NCBI GenBank assembly: GCA_919902765.1
Contig: CAKKRP010000017.1
Location: forward strand, 1 to 44,819
Direction: 5' to 3'
Length of the DNA: 44,819 nt
Origin: Gammaproteobacteria bacterium
GTDB taxonomy: Bacteria > Pseudomonadota > Gammaproteobacteria > S012-40
Every line of letters begins with the position of its first letter. Within the stretch, counting starts at the first letter, position 1. This document shows positions 17,735 through 25,997 of this stretch, one piece after another. The translations under genes and the position numbers were made by a program. The notes under the pieces are model-generated. The model searched no databases. It had not been told where the DNA came from and worked only from the letters and a program-made list of their open reading frames with translations.

Positions 17735-18409
17735 ATGAAAATTTTTGCGCTTTCCACCTTGGCCGCTGCAATGGCCGCCAGTGTTATGTTTGCGGTCGGC
17801 ACGGTACACGCGGACGACGATGACGGTGTAATGACGTATGCGGTTACCATCACCAACATCACACGCGGTCAAATCATAGCACCGCCTGCCGTGATCGCAC
17901 ACAACGGCGACTACAGAATGTTTATGGCAGGCAAGCCCGCAAGTTTGGAACTGGCGCAGCTTTCCGAGGCCGGAAACGGTGGCGCCGTCACTAGCGCCGC
18001 TACCGGTATGCCTGCGGTTTACAGCACCGCACTAGGGAATGGCGGCATCCTGCCCGGCATGTCGCAAACGATAGAAATACAAACCACCAAATATTTTTCC
18101 GAATTCACGGTGGGTGCGATGTTGGCAACCACCAATGACGGCTTTATGTCTATCAGCGGTGTGCGTGCGCCTAAGCGCGGCGCCACCACGGTCGAGGCGA
18201 TAGGTTATGACGCCGGCAGCGAGGCGAACTCGGAAGATTGCGCGTATATTCCTGGCCCACCGTGCGGCGACAAGCGCCATAACCCGGCACCCTCTGAAGG
18301 CTATGTGCATGTACACGCCGGATTTCATGTCGGAGGTAGCGGATTGAACCCCGCGCAACACGATTGGCGTAATCCGGTAGCGCAGATTGAGATCAAACGC
18401 GTAAATTAA
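17735..18409 (+). CDS. Secreted spondin-domain protein
   Basis: A 224-residue protein with a clear signal peptide (MKIFALSTLAAAMAASVMFA, cleavage near VHA-D). The mature part follows the bacterial spondin_N pattern: YAVTITNITRGQIIAPPAV at the start, many small residues, SEFTVGAMLATTNDGF in the middle, and the His-rich GYVHVHAGFHVGGSGLNPAQHDWRNPVAQI ending near IKRVN, written here only to mark the region (about residues 186-224). In animal F-spondins this domain takes part in matrix interactions; the bacterial role is not known. Four Cys (at ANSEDC, GPPC and nearby) may form a disulfide pair. Followed by a strong terminator, so it is probably monocistronic. Confidence 0.85.
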   Translation: MKIFALSTLAAAMAASVMFAVGTVHADDDDGVMTYAVTITNITRGQIIAPPAVIAHNGDYRMFMAGKPASLELAQLSEAGNGGAVTSAATGMPAVYSTALGNGGILPGMSQTIEIQTTKYFSEFTVGAMLATTNDGFMSISGVRAPKRGATTVEAIGYDAGSEANSEDCAYIPGPPCGDKRHNPAPSEGYVHVHAGFHVGGSGLNPAQHDWRNPVAQIEIKRVN

Positions 18410-18436
18410 TCACAATCCTTAGTACCGTTGACATTA

Positions 18437-18474
18437 AACTCACCCGTTACACATATGCGGGTGAGTTTTTATTT
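18437..18474 (+). terminator. Rho-independent terminator of the spondin gene
   Basis: Stem AACTCACCCG / CGGGTGAGTT (10 bp) with an 11-nt loop, followed by a T-run, 28 bp after the stop codon. Confidence 0.92.
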
Positions 18475-18568
18475 CTAAAAAAATCGTAACTCTTGAGTAA
18501 CTTAACTCTAAACCGTTGAAAATACGGACTCTGGCCCCCTGCTGAATAATTACATATAAAACTCTAAT

Positions 18569-18597
18569 AAAAAAAGGCCCGTCCTGACGGACGAGCC
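18569..18597 (-). terminator. Rho-independent terminator of the TPPAGF-repeat gene
   Basis: Read on the minus strand: GGCTCGTCC-GTCA-GGACGGGCC, with one G-T pair, followed by seven T. It lies about 26 bp downstream of the repeat-protein stop. Confidence 0.9.
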
Positions 18598-18622
18598 CTG
18601 AACAGCTATTAATCGCTTCAGA

Positions 18623-19078
18623 CTACAACGGCACAGCGGGCGCTGCTGGTGCAGCCGCTGGACGCGTGGGGCGTGTAAATCCTGCGGGAGGTGTAAACCC
18701 AGCCGGAGGTGTAAACGCCGGTGGCGTAGCGCCTACCGGCCGCGTTGGCGGAGTACCGCCTGCCGGAGGCGTGAATCCTGCTGGAGGCGTAAACCCTGCG
18801 GGAGGCGTGAACCCTGCCGGAGGCGCGAACCCTGCCGGAGGCGTGAACCCTGCTGGAGGCGCGCACCCTGCTGGAGGCGTGAACCCTGCTGGAGGCGTAA
18901 ACCCAGCAGGCGGAGTCACGCCCGCCGGTGGCGTTATGCCTGCGGGCGGCGCAGGACGCGTCACACCAGCGGGAGGTGTTACGCAAGGCCGACCACCACA
19001 GGGCAAGCCCACAGCGTACGCCGGTATCGCGGCAAGATTGCCCAATACGACTAAAGTTCCTAACCCAAATATGCGCAT
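18623..19078 (-). CDS. Secreted TPPAGF hexapeptide-repeat protein
   Basis: A 151-residue protein of unknown function. The start (19078, after GGGGGAA) opens a signal peptide (MRIFGLGTLVVLGNLAAIP, cleavage near AYA-V). The mature protein begins LPCGGRPC, with two Cys, and is then almost entirely about 15 copies of a hexapeptide, mostly TPPAGF with V, I, C or G at the last place, ending in a Pro/Ala-rich tail. There is no anchor or LPxTG signal. Such low-complexity Pro/Gly chains are expected to be extended or flexible, possibly in the cell envelope. It has its own SD and terminator. Its position downstream of rplT, where pheST is common in gammaproteobacteria, is noteworthy. Confidence 0.72.
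   Translation of the reverse strand: MRIFGLGTLVVLGNLAAIPAYAVGLPCGGRPCVTPPAGVTRPAPPAGITPPAGVTPPAGFTPPAGFTPPAGCAPPAGFTPPAGFAPPAGFTPPAGFTPPAGFTPPAGGTPPTRPVGATPPAFTPPAGFTPPAGFTRPTRPAAAPAAPAVPL
18675..18985. repeat. 18-bp tandem repeat array (encodes TPPAGF)
   Basis: About 15 units of an 18-bp sequence like GGAGGCGTGAACCCTGCY (plus strand), with one irregular patch in the middle (18720-18770). Units differ mainly at synonymous or one-base positions, suggesting expansion by slippage or recombination. Copy number may vary between strains. Confidence 0.9.
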
Positions 19079-19252
19079 AGATTCCCCCACTGTTAGTTGT
19101 TGCGGTAGACTAAGTATAGATGCCTGCCTTACAAAAACATCAATCAACATTACTGATCACTACGATAGCGAGTTTTGTGTTAATAACCCCTTAACGCAAA
19201 ATCACCGTGTTTGACGCCGCAATATATATTTTTGTCGTTTAGTCCCAACAAC

Positions 19253-19282
19253 AAAAAAAGCGGCCACTGAGGGCCGCTTTTT
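19253..19282. terminator. Bidirectional terminator after rplT
   Basis: AAAAAGCGGCC / GGCCGCTTTTT is a perfect 11-bp inverted repeat with loop ACTGAG. For the minus strand it closes the thrS-infC-rpmI-rplT operon. Confidence 0.93.
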
Positions 19283-19303
19283 AAGCACTCGCACAAAAAC
19301 TAC

Positions 19304-19660
19304 TTACGCCAACGCTGCCTTGGCCTGGTCCGCCAATTGACCGAAACCGGTCTTGTCGTACACGGCGATGTCGGCCAGCACCTTACGGTCGATTTCGATA
19401 TTGGCCTTTTTTAAGCCGTTCATAAAGCGGCTATAGGACAAACCGAATTCACGGGCGGCGGCGTTGATACGCACGATCCATATGCCACGGAACTGACGTT
19501 TGCGGTCGCGACGATCGCGGTACGCATATTGCGCGGCCTTGATGACGGCTTGATTGGCGACACGAAACACACGGCTACGCGCGCCTTGATAGCCTTTAGC
19601 ACGCTTCAAAACCTTTTTGTGGCGTGCGCCAGCGGTTACACCACGTTTAACTCTTGCCAT
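19304..19660 (-). CDS. rplT: 50S ribosomal protein L20
   Basis: A 118-residue basic ribosomal protein. [39 protein letters not shown], the [11 protein letters not shown] segment and [18 protein letters not shown] are the standard L20 sequence. L20 is needed for early 50S assembly and in enterobacteria represses rpmI-rplT translation. SD AGAGGAA. Last gene of its operon. Confidence 0.98.
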   Translation of the reverse strand: MARVKRGVTAGARHKKVLKRAKGYQGARSRVFRVANQAVIKAAQYAYRDRRDRKRQFRGIWIVRINAAAREFGLSYSRFMNGLKKANIEIDRKVLADIAVYDKTGFGQLADQAKAALA

Positions 19661-19705
19661 CGCTAGATTCCTCTTACGCTATGATTGATTATAAAACCGC
19701 ACGCA

Positions 19706-19903
19706 TTACGCGTAGGGCATCATGCGCTCTATGCGATGATCATCGGTGTCGCTGACGTACGCGGGCGAACCCAATTGACGCTTACGCTTGGAGCTCTTTT
19801 TGGTCAAAATATGACGCAAATGCGATTGGCCGCGTTTAAAACCGCCGCCACCAGTGCGCTTGAATCGCTTTTTCGCACCGCTATTGGTCTTCATCTTAGG
19901 CAT
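19706..19903 (-). CDS. rpmI: 50S ribosomal protein L35
   Basis: A 65-residue basic protein matching L35 ([20 protein letters not shown], then [19 protein letters not shown]). It lies between infC and rplT in the conserved order. SD GGAG is spaced normally. Confidence 0.98.
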   Translation of the reverse strand: MPKMKTNSGAKKRFKRTGGGGFKRGQSHLRHILTKKSSKRKRQLGSPAYVSDTDDHRIERMMPYA

Positions 19904-19963
19904 AACACTCTACTCCGCATTTAATGTGGGGTCTGTGTACTCGACCTGAGTACGCATAACCGA

Positions 19964-20494
19964 TTACGACTTTTTCTTCGGCGCAATGACCATGACCATC
20001 TGACGGCCTTCCATCTTCGCATGTTGCTCGACGATGCCGTGGATGAGCAGGTCTTGTTCGACGCGTTGCAATAGCTTCACGCCCAACTCTTGATGCGCCA
20101 ATTCTCGGCCTCGGTAACGCAATGTCACCTTGGCCTTGTCCCCATCTTCAAGGAAGCGAATCAGGTTGCGTAGTTTTACCTGATAGTCGCCCTCTTCCGT
20201 CCCTGGCCGGAACTTAATCTCCTTAACTTGTATCTGCTTCTGCTTCTTTTTGGCGACCTGCTGTTTTTTGTTCTGTTCAAACTGAAACTTGCCAAAGTCC
20301 ATGATACGGCAGACAGGCGGGTCCGCAGTTGCGGCAATTTCCACCAAATCCAACTCAGCGTCATACGCCATCTGCTGAGCCTCCCGTGACGAAACGACTC
20401 CCTTTTGCTCGCCATCCGGGCCGATCAAACGAACTTGAGGCGCGTTAATTTCCTCGTTCAGCCGAACAGTACGCTTTGGTTTTTCAACAGCGAT
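19964..20494 (-). CDS. infC: Translation initiation factor IF-3, with an AUC start codon
   Basis: IF-3 prevents premature subunit joining and discriminates against non-standard start codons. The sequence shows [61 protein letters not shown] and the [15 protein letters not shown] tail. No ATG or GTG is possible at the 5' end: the only in-frame TTG (20509) lies inside the SD. Immediately after TTGGAGGACTGCAAC comes ATC (20494-20492), 8 nt from GGAGG, giving [15 protein letters not shown], which aligns in length with known IF-3. Use of AUU, AUC or AUA in infC is the known basis of its autoregulation. Starts 18 nt after thrS. Confidence 0.93.
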   Translation of the reverse strand: MAVEKPKRTVRLNEEINAPQVRLIGPDGEQKGVVSSREAQQMAYDAELDLVEIAATADPPVCRIMDFGKFQFEQNKKQQVAKKKQKQIQVKEIKFRPGTEEGDYQVKLRNLIRFLEDGDKAKVTLRYRGRELAHQELGVKLLQRVEQDLLIHGIVEQHAKMEGRQMVMVIAPKKKS

Positions 20495-20512
20495 GTTGCA
20501 GTCCTCCAATAA

Positions 20513-22423
20513 TTACTGGCCGCGCGCGTCCACTTCAGCCATCAACTTGTGAATAATGTCTGCAACAGGCATTGTTCCTAAGTCTTGACCACTGCGTGTA
20601 CGCACAGCCAGGGCGTCGGCGGAGACCTCTCGATCACCCGCCACCAACAGATACGGCACTCTTTGAAGAGTGTGCTCGCGAATTTTAAAGCCTATTTTCT
20701 CATTTCTCAAGTCCGCAATTGCACGCAGGCCGTGTTTTTTCAGCCTTGCGACTGCCTCTGCGGCAAAATCTCCTTGTTTATCAGTGATATTCATCACAAC
20801 AATTTGTACAGGTGCCAACCACAACGGAAGCTGTCCGGCGTGGTGTTCGATCAAGATGCCAATGAAACGTTCCAATGAACCCAGGATGGCACGGTGCAAC
20901 ATGACCGGGACCTTACGGGTATTGTCCTCGGCCACATATTCGGCCCCCAGACGCCCAGGGGTATTGAAATCGACCTGGATAGTGCCGCACTGCCATATAC
21001 GGCCTATGCAATCCTTCAACGAAAATTCGATCTTGGGACCATAGAACGCACCTTCACCCGGTTGCAAATCCCAGGCTAAGCCCTTGTCGTTCAACGCCTT
21101 TTCCAAGGCATGTTCAGACTTGTCCCACACCTCGCCGGAACCCACGCGCTGCGCCGGGCGGGTCGAAAGTTTGATAATCACCTCGGTGAAGCCAAAGTCC
21201 GCATAGACCTTGTACAGCAGGTCGATGAAGTTGGAGACCTCGGGTTGGATCTGCTCCTCGGTGCAGAAGATATGCGCGTCGTCTTGCGTAAAACCACGCA
21301 CACGCATGATACCGTGCAAAGAGCCACTGGGTTCATTGCGGTGACAAGAACCGAATTCGGCCATGCGCAACGGCAACTCGCGATAACTCTTCAAGCCCTG
21401 GTTGTAAATCAAGATGTGGCAGGGGCAATTCATGGGTTTGACGGCGTAGTCACGTTCCTCTGAATGCGTGGTGAACATATTCTCGCGGAATTTTTCCCAA
21501 TGCCCGGAACGCTCCCACAGGCTACGTCCCACGACTGTGGGCGTTCTGACCTCTTGATAGCCATGCGCCTTGACGACGCCACGGATGTATTGTTCGACTT
21601 GCTGGTAGATCGTCCAACCCTTGTCGTGCCAGAACACCATGCCGGGCGCGAGTTCCTCGGTGTGAAATAGATCCAGCACCTTGCCGATCTTACGATGATC
21701 GCGTTTTTCCGCCTCTTCCAGTTGATGCAGGTAGGCATCCAGTTCTTTCTTATCGACGAAACCCACGCCGTAAATGCGTTGCAGCATCTCGTTTTTGGCG
21801 TCGCCACGCCAATAGGCACCGGCCACCTTGGTCAGTTTAAAGGCCTTCAGCTTGCCGGTGCCGGGCACATGCGGGCCACGGCACAGGTCGATGAAATCGC
21901 CTTGACGATACAGCGACAAGATCTCGCCTGCGGGGATATCTTCGATAATACGCGCCTTGAATTCCTCCCCCATGGTGCGGAAAAATGTGATGGCCTCCTC
22001 GCGCGGCAGGGTCGAGCGCTCGACTTTGATGTCTTGCTTGGCGAGCTCTTCCATCTTGGCTTGAATGCGCGCCAAATCGTCTTCGGTGAAACCTTTGACG
22101 TAACGAAAATCATAATAAAATCCATTTTCGACCGTCGGGCCTATGGTCACCTGCGCCTCGGGATAAAGCTGCTTGACCGCCTGCGCCAACAAGTGCGCGG
22201 TCGAATGACGGATGATCTCGACGGCCTCGGGGCTCTTGTCGGTGATGATAGCCAGGGTAATGTCGGTGTCGATCAGATACGAGGTATCGACGAGCTTGCC
22301 ATCGACTTTGCCGGCCAGGGCGGCCTTCGCCAACCCCGCGCCGATATTGGCGGCGACGTCGTAGACCGTGACTGGGTGTTCAAATGTGCGTTTAGAACCA
22401 TCGGGCAGAGTAACTACCGGCAT
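20513..22423 (-). CDS. thrS: Threonyl-tRNA synthetase
   Basis: A 636-residue class II synthetase. The N-terminal TGS domain ([19 protein letters not shown]) is followed by the editing domain ([16 protein letters not shown] with HxxxH, and [15 protein letters not shown]). The catalytic core has [12 protein letters not shown] with the zinc Cys, [20 protein letters not shown] (motif 2 region), [14 protein letters not shown], and motif 3 near [19 protein letters not shown]. The C-terminal anticodon-binding domain begins about [19 protein letters not shown] -10-like box lies at about 22457-22462 on the minus strand, giving a short leader; I saw no tRNA-like operator as in E. coli. First gene of the thrS-infC-rpmI-rplT operon. 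Confidence 0.97.
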   Translation of the reverse strand: MPVVTLPDGSKRTFEHPVTVYDVAANIGAGLAKAALAGKVDGKLVDTSYLIDTDITLAIITDKSPEAVEIIRHSTAHLLAQAVKQLYPEAQVTIGPTVENGFYYDFRYVKGFTEDDLARIQAKMEELAKQDIKVERSTLPREEAITFFRTMGEEFKARIIEDIPAGEILSLYRQGDFIDLCRGPHVPGTGKLKAFKLTKVAGAYWRGDAKNEMLQRIYGVGFVDKKELDAYLHQLEEAEKRDHRKIGKVLDLFHTEELAPGMVFWHDKGWTIYQQVEQYIRGVVKAHGYQEVRTPTVVGRSLWERSGHWEKFRENMFTTHSEERDYAVKPMNCPCHILIYNQGLKSYRELPLRMAEFGSCHRNEPSGSLHGIMRVRGFTQDDAHIFCTEEQIQPEVSNFIDLLYKVYADFGFTEVIIKLSTRPAQRVGSGEVWDKSEHALEKALNDKGLAWDLQPGEGAFYGPKIEFSLKDCIGRIWQCGTIQVDFNTPGRLGAEYVAEDNTRKVPVMLHRAILGSLERFIGILIEHHAGQLPLWLAPVQIVVMNITDKQGDFAAEAVARLKKHGLRAIADLRNEKIGFKIREHTLQRVPYLLVAGDREVSADALAVRTRSGQDLGTMPVADIIHKLMAEVDARGQ

Positions 22424-22624
22424 GAGGACGTTTTCCTGGACATGTACATTAACGGGCTATGATAAAGGAAAAGTCGCGCGGGGGGTATCGCTTGGCGTAC
22501 GAAAACATCATCCTCCAGACCGCCACCCCGCTGCAAGCGCTCGCAGGCGCCGCTCGCGCCCCTCTTCCCGCCTAAATTAATGGCCGAAAACGCCGATAAC
22601 ATAGGCATTGCGGTCTAGGAGTCG

Positions 22625-22987
22625 ATGGCCATGTCCCAAGCCTTAGAGTATTTGAATATCCTCGATACATGGTTGCGCGCGAATTTAGAGGCGATTGCCA
22701 TCGCCCAGTCCGCAACGTTGTTAGTTATCTATGGCGATTACGTCAACGAAATCGTGCGTATCGCGCTCAAACCCTATCCATTTTTAGTGCGCTTAACCGC
22801 ATTCGTCATGATATGCGCCTTCGGGTTCGGCGCCATCGGTGTGTTCGCCGCCAATGTCTATAGTGAATTGCTTGCGAAACTCGATTACAGAATGTTAACG
22901 CCGGTGGTCGTGACGGTGTTTTTATTATTGGGGATGGCGGCGGAACGCGGCGTGTTGGCGCGTCATAAACCGGTGTTTGCGCGCTGA
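22625..22987 (+). CDS. DUF3392-family small membrane protein
   Basis: A 120-residue protein with three hydrophobic segments (about 26-40, 58-80, 90-105). It follows the DUF3392 pattern I recall from pseudomonads: a short amphipathic start, ATLLVIYGDYVNEIV, a central LVRLTAFVMICAFGFG and TPVVVTVFLLLGMAAERG near the end. Function is unknown. SD TAGGAG, start ATG at 22625; an ATG two codons later is also possible. Divergent from thrS with about 200 bp between. The same short family often stands alone, so context gives no clue. Confidence 0.75.
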   Translation: MAMSQALEYLNILDTWLRANLEAIAIAQSATLLVIYGDYVNEIVRIALKPYPFLVRLTAFVMICAFGFGAIGVFAANVYSELLAKLDYRMLTPVVVTVFLLLGMAAERGVLARHKPVFAR

Positions 22988-23162
22988 GCCGGGGAAATTT
23001 ATACCGATTGCCCTAATCCATTGTAGCCACGATTTGAAAAATCATTTTCTCGATGTCTTTTTATGAGCAGCTATCGTGTGATAGAAATAATAGTAATTTT
23101 CTATTTTTAACGCTCCAGTGTACCTCCCTGACAGGCGCAAATTAACCTATCATTACACTAAG

Positions 23163-23191
23163 TTGAATACATCTAGCGCGCAAACTATACA
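23163..23191 (+). promoter_or_regulatory. Candidate sigma-70 promoter for the DUF3943 gene
   Basis: TTGAAT and TATACA are separated by 17 bp and lie about 22 bp upstream of the ATG. The match is moderate (4 of 6 each). The surrounding 22988-23212 region is AT-rich and shows no gene or terminator. Confidence 0.4.
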
Positions 23192-23212
23192 AATTGGTTT
23201 AGAATAAACATT

Positions 23213-23995
23213 ATGCGATGCGGCGTGCTTAAATTAGGTGTTTTCCATTTTATACTGTGGTGCATGATTGCCGGCACGGCTCCGGCCTATGCGCAATCTT
23301 ACACCGCTTATGGGAGTGATATCAGTAACAACTCGCGCTCCTTCCACAGTGACGCCCCCGTGTTACAAGCCGCATTACCGATAAAAAAACGCGACTGGGC
23401 GGGTCTGGGACGCGACACCGGCGTGTTTATGGGCTCACAGTTTATTGTGATAGGCGCGCTCTATGTAATGCCCGTAGAGGTCTCCGGCTGGACGCGTGAG
23501 GATAAAGAAATCCCTATTCATAGACGCTGGAAAGATCATACACGGCAACTGGTTTGGGACGGCGACGCTTGGTATATTAATTATATGCTACACCCTTATT
23601 GGGGAGCTACGTATTATATCCGCGCGCATGAACGCGGATTCGGCGAATCCGGTTCTTTTTGGTATGCGATGTTGCTGTCTTCTTTATTCGAATATGGTGG
23701 GGAGGCCTTGTTTGAACCCGCTTCGTTGCAGGATATATTGATCACACCGATTTTTGGCATCATAGCCGGCCGCTGGTTTGAAGAAATTCGCGCGCCGATT
23801 TTGCTTAAATCGCAACGCGATCTGAATGATCAATGGGTGCTTTGGTTAACTGACCCCATCGGCGTCGCCAGCCGTTGGGTGGAGCGTAGGTTGCGCATAG
23901 ACACTCTGTTTGGTATCGGCGGGCTCGCGGTTTCTAAAGACAATGCGGCCGCTATTGTCTACACGCCAACTGTGAATATTGCGTTGAGATTTTAA
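23213..23995 (+). CDS. DUF3943-family envelope protein
   Basis: A 260-residue protein with a signal peptide (cleavage likely at AYAQS). The DUF3943 signature is present: WYINYMLHPYWGATYYIRA, a SSLFEYGGEALFEPASLQD segment with the EYG and EP residues, and ITPIFGIIAGRWFEE. The C-terminus ends in an outer-membrane-like beta strand with terminal Phe (VNIALRF). Several short hydrophobic stretches in the middle suggest membrane association. Function is unknown. It is convergent with the TonB gene, with only 8 nt between stops and no terminator. Confidence 0.78.
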   Translation: MRCGVLKLGVFHFILWCMIAGTAPAYAQSYTAYGSDISNNSRSFHSDAPVLQAALPIKKRDWAGLGRDTGVFMGSQFIVIGALYVMPVEVSGWTREDKEIPIHRRWKDHTRQLVWDGDAWYINYMLHPYWGATYYIRAHERGFGESGSFWYAMLLSSLFEYGGEALFEPASLQDILITPIFGIIAGRWFEEIRAPILLKSQRDLNDQWVLWLTDPIGVASRWVERRLRIDTLFGIGGLAVSKDNAAAIVYTPTVNIALRF

Positions 23996-24003
23996 TTTTG
24001 TCG

Positions 24004-24870
24004 TCAATCTCGTTCAATTACAAACGGGATAGTCCATTCAATCTCGGTCGCCACCGCACGACCGCCGACCCGTGCAGGTCGATATTTCAACGCCATCGCC
24101 AATCTCTCGGCCGCGTGCGCAAAACCATTCCCAGGGTCGTTGAGGGCTGTCGCCTGCACCACCGAGCCATCGTCATCGACAATTATTTTAACGCGCACGA
24201 CGGCCTCTAATCCCTGTTTTTTTGCTACTGGCGGATAAAATGAATTCTTCTGCTTCGCAGACAAGTTTTCCAAATATTCCGGTAACTGAGAAACCAGATA
24301 TACAGGCGCGTATTCGTTTGCTTTATAGGGTTTGACGCTTTCCGGTGCCGCTGCTTTATCCGCCATTTGTCCTTGCAAGGTGTTGCCAACGCCCACTTTA
24401 AACGAACCTGACTTGCCGGTAGATGACAGCGATATCCCCGTCACTAATACCGGCGGCGGCGCGGGCTTAGGCACTTCCACATTGGGCGGGGGCGGCACCG
24501 CCGCGATGATCGGCGGCGGTGGAAGGACGGGAATTTTGACCGCTTTTTTGGGCTTAGGCAGCGGCGGTGCGGTGTATTTTTCTAACACCGCCATTTCAAT
24601 TTTTTCATATGTCATTTTTGGCGCTTTGTCAGCCGCACTCACGGCCCATATCACCGCCACAAAAATGAAATGTATCAATGCGCTGAGCAGTGTCAACGCC
24701 GCGAATATTTTCAGCGGCGATAAGCGATCCCAACGGGTAAGGTGCGCCTCTCTTATTGTTAACGTCAGAATTGGAATTGCTCGCACTCGCGTGCGCTTAG
24801 GCAAGCGCGCATGCGTGCGCGTCGCTGCCATATTTGGTGCCGCTCCGACGCGTTCCGCGAGCATTTCCAT
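24004..24870 (-). CDS. TonB-type energy transducer
   Basis: An inner-membrane-anchored protein spanning the periplasm, expected to pass proton-motive energy from ExbBD to the receptor encoded in the same operon. It has an unusually long N-terminal cytoplasmic part of about 50 residues, one membrane segment (IFAALTLLSALIHFIFVAV), a Pro-rich linker (PPLPKPKKAVKIPVLPPPP and more) and a TonB C-terminal domain (SFYPPVAKKQGLEAVVRVKI, LKYRPARVGGRAV). The start is the ATG at 24870, sharing one base with the exbD TGA (TGATG); a TTG one codon upstream is less likely. 288 residues. The last of five genes in the operon. Confidence 0.9.
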   Translation of the reverse strand: MEMLAERVGAAPNMAATRTHARLPKRTRVRAIPILTLTIREAHLTRWDRLSPLKIFAALTLLSALIHFIFVAVIWAVSAADKAPKMTYEKIEMAVLEKYTAPPLPKPKKAVKIPVLPPPPIIAAVPPPPNVEVPKPAPPPVLVTGISLSSTGKSGSFKVGVGNTLQGQMADKAAAPESVKPYKANEYAPVYLVSQLPEYLENLSAKQKNSFYPPVAKKQGLEAVVRVKIIVDDDGSVVQATALNDPGNGFAHAAERLAMALKYRPARVGGRAVATEIEWTIPFVIERD

Positions 24871-25277
24871 CAAGCCTTTTTCTCTATTTGTATGGCGAAT
24901 TTAGTAATGCCTAGGGTCCGCAATAAATCCAACACATGCACCACCGAACCGTGCGACGCCGCCTTATCCGCACCTATGACGGCCTGCATATTTTGCTTTT
25001 CAACAGGGGCTGTTTTTACCGCGTCTATCAGCGCCTGATCAGACACTTCAAAGCCGTCCAGATATATTTTATTTTCTTTGGTCACCATCAACACCAAGGT
25101 CTTGGCGGTGGTTTCGCCCCCTGAGGCGGCTTGAGGCAGCTCCACCTCTATTGATTCTTTGACAATGTAGGTGGCCGTCACCATAAAAATAATCAGCAAC
25201 ACCAACATCACGTCCACAAACGGCGTGATATTAATGCCGGTGATTTCAAATTCGCCTTGCTCGTCGTTTACCGCCAT
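24870..25277 (-). CDS. exbD: ExbD/TolR-family biopolymer transport protein
   Basis: A 135-residue protein with one membrane segment just after the N-terminus (INITPFVDVMLVLLIIFMVT), carrying the conserved Asp essential for proton coupling, then a periplasmic domain with the typical LVMVTKENKIYLDG and VIGADKAASHGSVVHVLDLL. It forms the proton-driven complex with the ExbB upstream. SD GAGAG. Overlaps tonB by one base. TolR is less likely because the partner genes are TonB-type rather than TolA/TolB. Confidence 0.93.
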   Translation of the reverse strand: MAVNDEQGEFEITGINITPFVDVMLVLLIIFMVTATYIVKESIEVELPQAASGGETTAKTLVLMVTKENKIYLDGFEVSDQALIDAVKTAPVEKQNMQAVIGADKAASHGSVVHVLDLLRTLGITKFAIQIEKKA

Positions 25278-25301
25278 AAAATTCTCTCTTTTTAGACAAT
25301 T

Positions 25302-25988
25302 TTAGCGTCTTTGCGCTGCGTGCTCTGTTTCTACAACTACGGTTTTAAGATGGCTGGACAGGGCATGACCTATCACTTCGCTACGTGCAACGATGGTTTT
25401 TAACCAGCGGCCAAAGCCATTATAAACAGCGACAGCGGGGATGGCGACCATCAACCCTAAGGCGGTTGCAACCAAGGCCTCCGAGATGCCGGTCATGATA
25501 TTCGTCGCGCCGCCGGTGACAGCACCCGCTTTTGCATTGACCGCCAGTGCGGCGAATGCCTTAATAATACCCAGTACGGTGCCGAACAATCCGATGAACG
25601 GCGCATTATTCCCCAAGGTGCCTAAATAGGCGAGATAACGCTCATAATTCAGGCGTTCACGCACGATAGTCGCACGCACAATTTCTTCAACGGCCTCCGC
25701 GCCGCGTGCCACACCTTTCATGGCTTGACGCAACACTTCGGCCTCTAGGCCACACTTATCGCCCACCGCGCGTAGCGCGCCATCCAAATCACCGGCAATT
25801 AATTTGTCGCTGATATCTTTGACATCGCCCAGGGTATTTCGACGATAAAACAAGGCCCTCTCTATCATTATCGCCAGCGACGCGATAGACAGCGCTATCA
25901 ATAACCATATCACCCACCCCGTGCCTAGCGTCTCGAATATTCTTGCGAATAAATTGATGATGGGTTCGTTCATTGCCGCCTGGTTCAT
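25302..25988 (-). CDS. exbB: ExbB/TolQ-family (MotA/TolQ/ExbB) proton channel protein
   Basis: A 228-residue inner-membrane protein with three hydrophobic segments (about 20-40, 120-145, 165-190). The conserved LGTLGNNAPFIGLFGTVLGIIKAF block and the ALVATALGLMVAIPAVAVYN segment with the pore Thr are clear. Start at the ATG after AGGAGA. It is followed 24 nt later by exbD and preceded by the lipoprotein gene, so it belongs to the TonB operon. Confidence 0.93.
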   Translation of the reverse strand: MNQAAMNEPIINLFARIFETLGTGWVIWLLIALSIASLAIMIERALFYRRNTLGDVKDISDKLIAGDLDGALRAVGDKCGLEAEVLRQAMKGVARGAEAVEEIVRATIVRERLNYERYLAYLGTLGNNAPFIGLFGTVLGIIKAFAALAVNAKAGAVTGGATNIMTGISEALVATALGLMVAIPAVAVYNGFGRWLKTIVARSEVIGHALSSHLKTVVVETEHAAQRR

Positions 25989-25997
25989 TGTTGTCTC

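Noticed and set aside
18666-19214. Plus-strand frame encoding NPAGGV repeats
   Set aside because: It mirrors the 18-bp repeat of the minus-strand gene, which has a signal peptide, SD and terminator; the plus frame has none of these.
22424-22624. tRNA or tRNA-like operator upstream of thrS
   Set aside because: No cloverleaf, TTC loop or CCA end could be assembled on either strand.
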